Both the position numbers and the translations under genes were made by a program. Below, piece after piece: positions 36,122-42,500 of a stretch of DNA of 42,500 nt. Position 1 is the first letter of the stretch. Each line of letters begins with the position of its first letter. Source of the stretch: Elioraea rosea. Lineage in GTDB: Bacteria; Pseudomonadota; Alphaproteobacteria; Acetobacterales; Acetobacteraceae. The DNA lies in NCBI RefSeq assembly GCF_007644105.1, contig NZ_VFAC01000027.1, forward strand, positions 1-42,500, in the 5' to 3' direction. Under the pieces are notes generated by a model. The model was not told the DNA's origin and searched no databases. It worked only from the letters and a program-made list of their open reading frames with translations.

Positions 36122-37203
36122 ACGCCGCCTTCTCGCCAGGCTTCGCCGCGCGGCTCGACCGCGTGCTGATGCGCGCGCAGGAGCTCGAGGCAATGCTGCA
36201 ATCGGGCCTCGATGGCCCGGCCTATGTCGCGGCGACGCGCGAGCAGGCCTCGATTGCCGAGTTGGCCGACCAGATCGCCGCGCTGCGGCGGGCTGAGCGC
36301 GAGCTCGCCGAGGCAGAGGCGCTGCGCGACGGCGCTGATACCGAGCCCGAGCTGCGCGCGATGGCGGAGGACGAGGCCCGCGCGCTCGCCGAAACGGTCG
36401 AGGCGCTGTCGCGCGCGGTGCGAATCGCGCTGCTGCCGAAGGACGAGGCGGACGAGCGCAACGCCATCCTCGAAGTGCGCGCCGGCGCGGGCGGGGACGA
36501 GGCCGCGCTTTTCGCCGCCGACCTGTTCGAGATGTATCGGCGCTACGCCGAGGGGCGCGGCTGGCGCTTCGAGGTTCTCGAGCTCTCCGAGAACGATCTC
36601 GGCGGCTATCGCGAAGCGGTGGCCGGCATCGCGGGGCAGAACGTGTTCGCGCGGCTGAAGTTCGAAAGCGGCGTGCACCGCGTGCAGCGCGTGCCGGCCA
36701 CGGAGGCGCAGGGGAGGATCCATACCTCTACCGCAACGGTCGCCGTGCTGCCCGAGGCCGAGGAGGTCGACGTCGCCGTGAACGAGGCCGATCTCCGCGT
36801 CGATGTGTTCCGCGCATCCGGTGCGGGCGGCCAGCATGTGAACAAGACGGAGAGCGCGGTGCGCATCACGCACCTGCCCACCGGAATCGTCGTGCAATGC
36901 CAGGACGAGAAGAGCCAGCACAAGAACCGCGCGAGGGCGATGAAGATCCTGCGCGCGCGGCTCTATGAGCGCGAGCGCGAGGCAAAGGCTTCCGCACGGT
37001 CCGACATGCGGCGGTCGCAGGTCGGCACCGGCGACCGTTCCGAGCGCATCCGCACCTACAACGTTCCCCAGGGGCGGGTGACCGACCACCGCATTGGGCT
37101 CACGCTGCACAAGATCGACCGCGTGCTCGCGGGCGAGCTAGAAGAGCTGATCGATGCGCTCACTGCGGAGCAGCAGGCGGAGCTGCTCGCCGCAGAGGGA
37201 TGA
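36118..37203 (+). CDS. prfA: Peptide chain release factor 1
   Basis: RF1 recognises UAA and UAG and triggers peptide release on the ribosome. The 361-aa protein has the stop-codon recognition tripeptide as PAT in [12 protein letters not shown] (the RF1-type PxT rather than RF2 SPF) and the catalytic GGQ with Q239 in [22 protein letters not shown]. The GGQ glutamine is the target of the next gene, prmC. ATG 36118 overlaps the hisS stop, after a run of Gs. Confidence 0.98.
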   Translation: MNAAFSPGFAARLDRVLMRAQELEAMLQSGLDGPAYVAATREQASIAELADQIAALRRAERELAEAEALRDGADTEPELRAMAEDEARALAETVEALSRAVRIALLPKDEADERNAILEVRAGAGGDEAALFAADLFEMYRRYAEGRGWRFEVLELSENDLGGYREAVAGIAGQNVFARLKFESGVHRVQRVPATEAQGRIHTSTATVAVLPEAEEVDVAVNEADLRVDVFRASGAGGQHVNKTESAVRITHLPTGIVVQCQDEKSQHKNRARAMKILRARLYEREREAKASARSDMRRSQVGTGDRSERIRTYNVPQGRVTDHRIGLTLHKIDRVLAGELEELIDALTAEQQAELLAAEG

Positions 37204-38057
37204 ACGGGACCGAGACGATCGGCGCGCTTCTCTGCGAGGCGGGCGCGGCGTTCCGAGCGGCCGGTATCGAGGAGGCACGCGTCGAGGCGCGGCTCCTGCT
37301 CGGCCATGTTCTCGGGCGCAAGCCGCTCGCTCTGCCGCTTGAGGCCCATCGTGCGGTATCGGCTGCGGATGCTGCCCGGTTCCGCGCCCTCGTCGCGCGC
37401 CGTGCCGCGCGCGAGCCGTCCGCGCATCTGACCGGAACGCGGGGCTTCTGGACGCTCGATCTTGCCGTCACGCCAGACGTGCTGATCCCGCGCCCCGATA
37501 CCGAGACGATCGTCGCCTGCGCGCTCGATCATGTGCGGGACAGGTGCGCCGTGCACCGCGTGCTTGACCTTGGCACCGGCTCCGGCGCGATCCTTCTCGC
37601 GCTGCTTTCGGAACTGCCACGTGCGTATGGCGTCGGGCTCGACCGGAGCGCCGCCGCGCTCGCCGTTGCACGCCGCAACGCCGAGGCGTGCGGCGTCGCT
37701 GCGCGCGCAGGCTTCGTGCGCGGCAACTGGGCCCGCGCGATCGCGGGCGGGTTCGACATCGTCGTCAGCAACCCGCCCTATATTGACCAGGCAACGATCG
37801 CCACGCTCGAGCCCGAGGTGGCAAGGCACGAACCCCGTGGCGCGCTCGATGGAGGCGAGGACGGGCTTGATGCCTATCGCGCCATCCTTCCCGACCTGCG
37901 CCGCCTGCTTGCGCCCGGCGGCATCGCGGTGCTCGAGCTCGGCTTCGGGCAGGCGGAGTCGGTGGCGGCGCTGGCGCGCGAGGCTGGGCTCGTCGGGGTC
38001 GAATTACGGCAGGATTTGGGCGGTGTTCCGCGCGCGTTCGCCCTGCGACCTGCGTGA
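37200..38057 (+). CDS. prmC: Release factor glutamine N5-methyltransferase
   Basis: PrmC methylates the GGQ glutamine of RF1 and RF2. The 285-aa protein has the helical N-terminal domain, [20 protein letters not shown], the SAM motif [15 protein letters not shown], and catalytic N191-P-P-Y194 in [12 protein letters not shown] 37200 overlaps the prfA stop by ATGA, the usual prfA-prmC coupling. Confidence 0.97.
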   Translation: MNGTETIGALLCEAGAAFRAAGIEEARVEARLLLGHVLGRKPLALPLEAHRAVSAADAARFRALVARRAAREPSAHLTGTRGFWTLDLAVTPDVLIPRPDTETIVACALDHVRDRCAVHRVLDLGTGSGAILLALLSELPRAYGVGLDRSAAALAVARRNAEACGVAARAGFVRGNWARAIAGGFDIVVSNPPYIDQATIATLEPEVARHEPRGALDGGEDGLDAYRAILPDLRRLLAPGGIAVLELGFGQAESVAALAREAGLVGVELRQDLGGVPRAFALRPA

Positions 38058-38081
38058 CTCCACCCTTGCGCAAAAAACGGG

Positions 38082-38110
38082 TTGGCGGGGCCACCGCCGC
38101 GCACTAGGGT
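38082..38110 (+). promoter_or_regulatory. Predicted promoter of DUF4167 gene
   Basis: TTGGCG (38082-38087), 17 bp, TAGGGT (38105-38110), the same -10 as gyrA. The leader to the ATG at 38268 would be about 150 nt. It contains GGGT-TGCG-ACCC (38116-38127) and the 12-bp palindrome GCGCCATGGCGC (38154-38165). Confidence 0.5.
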
Positions 38111-38267
38111 GCCTCGGGTTGCGACCCATCCTCAAAGAACAGGACCAGGCGAGGCGCCATGGCGCAGCGACCGGGACGAGGAAGGGCAGGGCCTCGGGCT
38201 GGGAGCTTCCGCCCGATGCCGGCGACCCGGCAAGCGACGCTGCGACAACAACGGCAGACACACAGAC

Positions 38268-38714
38268 ATGAACCTCAAGCGCATGCGCGGACGCGGCCAT
38301 CACCAGGCTCCCCGGCATCAGCATCGAAACATGCCGATGAACCGGAACCATGTGTTCGACAGCAACGGCCCCGACGTGCGGCTCCGAGGCACCTCGCAGC
38401 AGCTTTTCGAGAAGTACCTCCAGCTCGGCCGCGACGCCACGTCGGCGGGCGACAGGGTGATGGCGGAAAGCTACTTCCAGCACGCCGAGCACTACTTCCG
38501 CATCCTCAACGCCATGCAGCAGCAGACGCAGGGCCCGGGCCAGCCGCAGCAGGGCCAGCCGAACGGCAATGGCGGCCAGCGGCGCGGCTACGAGGGCGAG
38601 GGGATCGACCCCGTGGACGCAGCGGTCGAGCAGGCGATGAACGGCCACGCGACCGAGGCATCGCTGCCCGCCGGCGAGGGCGAGCAGCCGAAGCTCCAGC
38701 CGAGCGCCGACTGA
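38268..38714 (+). CDS. DUF4167 domain-containing protein
   Basis: A 148-aa alphaproteobacteria-specific protein of unknown function. The basic N-terminus is rich in His, Arg, Asn and Met (1-30). Then comes the conserved core FDSNGPDVRLRGTSQQLFEKYLQLGRDA and VMAESYFQHAEHYFRILNAM (about 31-88), which looks like a short helical hairpin, followed by a Gln/Gly/Pro-rich disordered tail. The basic, Asn-rich start and disorder suggest nucleic-acid binding, but this is a guess. ATG 38268 lacks a clear ribosome site; the open frame upstream has no family character. It follows prmC, the usual position of this family. Confidence 0.92.
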   Translation: MNLKRMRGRGHHQAPRHQHRNMPMNRNHVFDSNGPDVRLRGTSQQLFEKYLQLGRDATSAGDRVMAESYFQHAEHYFRILNAMQQQTQGPGQPQQGQPNGNGGQRRGYEGEGIDPVDAAVEQAMNGHATEASLPAGEGEQPKLQPSAD

Positions 38715-38724
38715 GCCTGGCCGC

Positions 38725-39204
38725 TCAGCCGAGATCCAACCGGAGATAGCGGACGCGTTTGCCCCTGTCGGCGAGGAAGGCCTCGCCGACCGTGGCGAAC
38801 CCCTCCCGGTCATGGAAGGCGAGCGAGCCCGGATTGGGCGGCTCGATGTTCACTTCCGCCACCACTGCCCGGTAACCTGCCCGGCGGGCCGCGTCAGCCA
38901 CATCCTTATAGAGTGCACGCGCCACGCCCCGGCCCCGGCTCGCTGCATCCACGATGACCCGGTCGACGTAGACGAAATCGTTCATCCGATCCGCGAACCA
39001 GCGGAAATTCGGGCTGGCGAGCCGCGCGCCGGGGCCGTAGGCGAGCAGGAAGCCTGACCGCGACTCGGCCACCGCGGCATGGAAGACCCGGGCGAGGCCC
39101 GCCTCGAGCGCCGCTCTGTCGAGCGGCCCTGTTTCAACCTCGTGCGCGGCATTGAGCGCGAGCACCCAGTCATGGTCCTCCGGCCCGAGGGGGCGGAGGA
39201 TCAA
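38725..39204 (-). CDS. GNAT family N-acetyltransferase
   Basis: A 159-aa acyltransferase of the GNAT fold. The acetyl-CoA binding motif A is VDRVIVDAASRGRGVARALY (RGRGVA), preceded by beta4 and followed by EVNIEPPNPGSLAFHDREGF, the motif-B like segment. Substrate not predictable. TTG 39204 overlaps the MOSC stop (TTGA), so it is probably made by translational coupling. It ends 10 bp from the convergent DUF4167 gene. Confidence 0.88.
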   Translation of the reverse strand: MILRPLGPEDHDWVLALNAAHEVETGPLDRAALEAGLARVFHAAVAESRSGFLLAYGPGARLASPNFRWFADRMNDFVYVDRVIVDAASRGRGVARALYKDVADAARRAGYRAVVAEVNIEPPNPGSLAFHDREGFATVGEAFLADRGKRVRYLRLDLG

Positions 39205-39965
39205 GCTTCCGCCTCACGCAAGACGATGGTGTCGCCGACCGCGACCCGGCCCCCTTCCTCAACCCGGCCATAGACGCCTAGGTCCGGGTGGTCGAAGGCC
39301 TCGCGCAGTCCCGCCACGGGGTCGCAGTCCCGCTTCGCGGTGACGGGGTTCACCTCCGTCGCCGGGCATCGAGGAATGCGTTTGGTGATGGTCAGGGTTG
39401 CGCCGCCGAGCTCGATGCTGCGGCCCATCCAGTCGAACTCCGCCCACGGGGCGAGCCCGCTGAAGTAGATGTTCGCCCGGAATCGCAGCTTGTCGAGGCT
39501 TCGGCCCATTTCCTTCTCGAGTGCTGCGAGCGAGGCGAGATTGATCAGCGAGACGACCTTGTTCCTGTGGTCGCTGAAGCTATGGCCGGGAGAGGTGACG
39601 AATCGCGGCCGGCCGCGGGCCTCCTCGCCGAGATAGCGTGTGAGCCAGGCGGCGATCTCCCCCCGGCCCTCGGCGGTGGCGGTGCTTGCCGTGAGGGCCT
39701 GGCCGTCGGGCGGGCGGATCACCAGCACCTCGCGCCTGTCGTCCCAAGCTGCATGCAGCGCCGCGAGGCGCTCGTTCTTCATCAGCATCGCGAAGTGCTG
39801 CTTCTGCAGCCAGGTGGGGGCGGCCTCGTCGAACGGCGCATCGCCCTGCGCGAGCGCGAACCTCCTGTCTCCCGGCAACGGCTCGCCCGGGTCGAGATGC
39901 ACCTCGCCGAGGCTCTCGGCAGAGAGGCCCTTCACCGGATAGCGGTAGATGTGTTCGACGAGCAC
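39201..39965 (-). CDS. MOSC-domain protein
   Basis: A 254-aa protein of the MOSC (molybdenum cofactor sulfurase C-terminal) superfamily, with an MOSC_N beta-barrel (about 1-95, IYRYPVKGLSAESLGEV and GDRRFALAQ) and the MOSC domain (about 120-250). The conserved cysteine C200 in RCPATEVNP would bind Moco sulfur or molybdenum, as in mARC-type proteins. Possible role: molybdoenzyme N-reduction or cofactor handling; not certain. GTG 39965 follows a strong GGAAGGGG site. Confidence 0.9.
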   Translation of the reverse strand: MLVEHIYRYPVKGLSAESLGEVHLDPGEPLPGDRRFALAQGDAPFDEAAPTWLQKQHFAMLMKNERLAALHAAWDDRREVLVIRPPDGQALTASTATAEGRGEIAAWLTRYLGEEARGRPRFVTSPGHSFSDHRNKVVSLINLASLAALEKEMGRSLDKLRFRANIYFSGLAPWAEFDWMGRSIELGGATLTITKRIPRCPATEVNPVTAKRDCDPVAGLREAFDHPDLGVYGRVEEGGRVAVGDTIVLREAEA

Positions 39966-39984
39966 GCGGCACCCCTTCCAAGAC

Positions 39985-40013
39985 CTTGAGCCCCATCAAA
40001 GCGTTTCCCATGT
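39985..40013 (+). promoter_or_regulatory. Predicted heat-shock sigma (RpoH) promoter of clpB
   Basis: CTTGAG (39985-39990), 16 bp, CCCATGT (40007-40013), followed by GAG. This is close to the alphaproteobacterial RpoH consensus (CTTGAC-like box, about 16-17 bp, CYTATNT) with one mismatch in the -10. Transcription would start about 88 nt before the clpB ATG. Confidence 0.6.
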
Positions 40014-40024
40014 GAGATGCGCAA
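39996..40024 (-). promoter_or_regulatory. Possible promoter of MOSC-GNAT unit
   Basis: Minus strand: TTGCGC (40019-40024), 17 bp, CTTTGA (39996-40001). It overlaps the divergent clpB promoter almost fully. The -35 equals that of ridA and map; the -10 is poor. Confidence 0.35.
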
Positions 40025-40107
40025 CGCTCGAGGCCTCTCGCGCGGTGCCGGCAGGACGCAGCCTTCGGGGGCGCCCCGTCGATCCGTCGCCTCAAGGAGG
40101 GACATGA

Positions 40108-42500
40108 ATGGACATCGAGAAGTTCACCGAACGGGCCCGCGGCTTCATCCAGGCCGCCAGCACCATCGCCATCCGCGAATACCACCAGCGGCTGCTGCCT
40201 GAGCACCTGCTCAAGGCGCTGCTCGACGACAGCGAAGGTGCAGCCGCCGGGCTGATCCGCGCCGCGGGGGGAGACCCTGCGCGCGTCCGCGCCGCTGCCG
40301 ACCAGGCGGTGGCGAAGCTGCCGAAGGTCTCGGGCTCCGGCGCCGGCCAGCCGATGCTGAGCCCGGAGCTCGTGCGCGTGCTCGACGCCGCGCAGCAGGC
40401 GGCGCAGAAGGCGGGCGACGAGTACGTCGCGCAGGATCGTCTGCTCGTCGCGATCGCCAATGCCGAGGGGGCGGCCGGCTCCGCGCTTCGCCAGGCGGGC
40501 GTGACCGCCCAGGCGCTCGACCGCGCGGTGGCGGAAATCCGCAAGGGCCGCAAGGTGACGAGCCAGGGCGCGGAGGACACATTCGACGCACTGTCGAAAT
40601 ACGCCCGCGACATCACCGAGATCGCCCGCGAGGGCAAGCTCGACCCTGTGATCGGCCGCGACGAGGAGATCCGCCGCGCCATCCAGGTTCTCGCGCGGCG
40701 CACGAAGAACAATCCCGTGCTGATCGGCGAGCCTGGCGTCGGCAAGACGGCGATCGTCGAGGGCCTCGCTCTTCGCATCGTCAACGGCGATGTGCCCGAG
40801 GCGCTGAAGGGCAAGCGCGTGCTCGCGCTGGACCTCGGCGCGCTCGTCGCAGGCGCGAAGTTCCGCGGCGAATTCGAGGAGAGGCTGAAGGCGGTGCTGT
40901 CCGAGATGGAGCAGGCCGCCGGCGAGGTGATCCTGTTCATCGACGAGATGCACACGCTCGTCGGCGCGGGCAAGGCGGAAGGCGCGATGGATGCGTCCAA
41001 CCTGCTGAAGCCGGCGCTCGCGCGCGGCGAGCTTCACTGCATTGGTGCCACGACGCTCGACGAGTACCGCAAGCACGTCGAGAAGGACGCCGCACTGGCC
41101 CGTCGCTTCCAGCCCGTGTTCGTCTCCGAGCCTTCGGTCGAGGACACGATCTCGATCCTGCGTGGGCTGCGCGAGAAGTACGAGCTGCACCACGGCGTGC
41201 GAATCGCCGACGCCGCGCTCGTCGCGGCCGCGACGCTCTCCAACCGCTACATCACCGACCGCTTCCTTCCCGACAAGGCGATCGACCTCGTCGACGAGGC
41301 CTCGAGCCGGCTTCGCATGCAGGTCGACAGCAAGCCCGAGGAGCTCGACGAGCTCGACCGGCGCCTCATCCAGCTCAAGATCGAGCGCGAGGCGCTGAAG
41401 CGCGAGGAGGATGCCGCCTCCAAGGAGCGACTCGCACGGCTCGAGCGCGAGATCGCGGAGCTCGAGGAGAAGTCCGACGCGATGACGGCCGAGTGGCAGG
41501 CCGAGAAGTCGCGCGTCGCCGAGACGCAGACGCTGAAGGAGAAGCTTGACCGCGCCAGGGCCGATGCCGAGGTGGCGCAGCGCCAGGGCGACCTCGGACG
41601 CGCCTCCGAGCTCCGCTACGGCGTCATCCCCGAGCTCGAGAAGAAGATCGCGGACGCCGGCTCGCAGGGCAGCCTCGTGAACGAGGCCGTGACGGAGGAG
41701 CAGATCGCCCACGTCGTCAGCCGCTGGACCGGCATTCCCGTCGACAAGATGCTCGAGGGCGAGCGGGCGAAGCTTCTCGCGATGGAGGACAATCTCCGCC
41801 GCCGCGTCGTCGGCCAGGAGGATGCGCTGAAGGCGGTGGCCAATGCCGTGCGCCGCGCCCGCGCCGGGCTGCAGGACCCGAACCGTCCGATCGGCTCGTT
41901 CCTCTTCCTCGGCCCCACGGGCGTCGGCAAGACCGAGCTCTGCAAGGCGCTCGCCGGCTTCCTGTTCGACGACGAGCGCGCGATGGTGCGCATCGACATG
42001 TCCGAGTACATGGAGAAGCACGCCGTCTCGCGGCTCATCGGTGCGCCTCCGGGCTATGTCGGCTACGAGGAGGGCGGTGCGCTCACCGAAGCCGTCCGCC
42101 GCCGGCCCTACCAGGTGATCCTGTTCGACGAGGTGGAGAAGGCGCACGAGGACGTCTTCAACGTTCTTCTCCAGGTGCTCGACGACGGCCGCCTGACGGA
42201 CGGGCAGGGGCGGACGGTGGACTTCCGCAACACCATCATCGTGCTCACCTCGAACCTCGGCAGCGAGATCCTCGCCGCCCAGCGCGAGGACGAGGATGTC
42301 GACCTCGTGCGCGGCCAGGTGATGGCGGTGGTGCGCGGGCGGTTCCGGCCCGAGTTCCTGAACCGGCTCGACGAGATCATCCTGTTCCGCCGCCTCGGCC
42401 GCGGCGAGATGGGAGCGATCGTCGAGATCCAGCTCGAGCGCCTGAAGGCCCTGCTCGCGGACCGCAAGGTGACGCTCGAGGTGGGCGAGGACGCGAAGGC
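40108..42500 (+). CDS. clpB: ATP-dependent chaperone ClpB (3' end outside window)
   Basis: ClpB is the Hsp100 disaggregase that works with DnaK to recover aggregated proteins. About 797 residues are visible of the usual ~860. In order: N-domain (1-145), first AAA+ module with Walker [10 protein letters not shown] (K213) and Walker [10 protein letters not shown], the coiled-coil middle domain (about 405-525, dense Glu/Lys/Arg), second AAA+ module with GPTGVGKTE (K608), [11 protein letters not shown], and the pore loops [13 protein letters not shown] and [13 protein letters not shown]. The middle domain separates ClpB from ClpA. ATG 40108 has AAGGAGGGA about 8 nt upstream. It is expected to be heat-inducible because of the RpoH-like promoter. 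Confidence 0.97.
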   Translation, partial: MDIEKFTERARGFIQAASTIAIREYHQRLLPEHLLKALLDDSEGAAAGLIRAAGGDPARVRAAADQAVAKLPKVSGSGAGQPMLSPELVRVLDAAQQAAQKAGDEYVAQDRLLVAIANAEGAAGSALRQAGVTAQALDRAVAEIRKGRKVTSQGAEDTFDALSKYARDITEIAREGKLDPVIGRDEEIRRAIQVLARRTKNNPVLIGEPGVGKTAIVEGLALRIVNGDVPEALKGKRVLALDLGALVAGAKFRGEFEERLKAVLSEMEQAAGEVILFIDEMHTLVGAGKAEGAMDASNLLKPALARGELHCIGATTLDEYRKHVEKDAALARRFQPVFVSEPSVEDTISILRGLREKYELHHGVRIADAALVAAATLSNRYITDRFLPDKAIDLVDEASSRLRMQVDSKPEELDELDRRLIQLKIEREALKREEDAASKERLARLEREIAELEEKSDAMTAEWQAEKSRVAETQTLKEKLDRARADAEVAQRQGDLGRASELRYGVIPELEKKIADAGSQGSLVNEAVTEEQIAHVVSRWTGIPVDKMLEGERAKLLAMEDNLRRRVVGQEDALKAVANAVRRARAGLQDPNRPIGSFLFLGPTGVGKTELCKALAGFLFDDERAMVRIDMSEYMEKHAVSRLIGAPPGYVGYEEGGALTEAVRRRPYQVILFDEVEKAHEDVFNVLLQVLDDGRLTDGQGRTVDFRNTIIVLTSNLGSEILAAQREDEDVDLVRGQVMAVVRGRFRPEFLNRLDEIILFRRLGRGEMGAIVEIQLERLKALLADRKVTLEVGEDAK

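Overview
The window is a very GC-rich stretch of chromosome from an alphaproteobacterium, most likely Acetobacteraceae or a close Rhodospirillales relative. This is inferred from codon use, from the alphaproteobacterial block ubiG / lysC / ptsP / prfA / prmC / DUF4167 / clpB, from gyrA-coaD-cyclophilin, and from a promoter style (TTG, 17 bp, TAG) repeated across the window. I see no prophage, insertion sequence, CRISPR array or rRNA. No gap between genes exceeds 300 bp. Genes are tightly packed, and many starts overlap the preceding stop.

Layout. 1-1272: 3' part of a TolB-like/TPR gene. 1302-5477: gyrA, coaD, a secreted cyclophilin and tRNA-Lys(UUU). 5512-9761 (minus): an HPt phosphotransfer gene, apparently frameshifted, followed by a 1206-aa hybrid sensor kinase. 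9923-10066: a 47-aa membrane peptide closed by a strong hairpin. 10118-16281: a divergent accessory locus with a cog3964-type amidohydrolase and RidA on the minus strand, and a Tat-exported binding protein, two permeases, an ATPase and a SelA/DgaE-like PLP enzyme on the plus strand. 16278-20549 (minus): a methyltransferase, map, radC, a metallo-beta-lactamase lactonase-like gene and a ketopantoate-reductase-like gene. 20652-23874: a thiol-dioxygenase-like cupin, a four-domain rhodanese, comF and a glutaredoxin, all overlapping or abutting. 24000-26670: a DUF1178 zinc protein and a second hybrid kinase (minus). 26923-42500: the conserved core block, with a nitronate monooxygenase-like gene between lysC and ptsP, rodZ-ispG-hisS between ptsP and prfA, and GNAT and MOSC genes before clpB, which runs off the end.

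How genes may work together. The 10.1-16.3 kb locus reads as one catabolic unit. A small amino-acid-like solute would be imported, an acyl-type group removed by the amidohydrolase, the product deaminated by the PLP enzyme, and the reactive enamine cleared by RidA. The substrate is unknown; this is the best candidate for an undescribed system here. The cupin and rhodanese pair suggests thiol oxidation coupled to sulfane-sulfur handling, although only one of the four rhodanese domains keeps its cysteine. The two hybrid kinases have no separate response regulator nearby and probably signal through the HPt protein or partners elsewhere. The clpB upstream region carries a convincing alphaproteobacterial heat-shock (RpoH) promoter.
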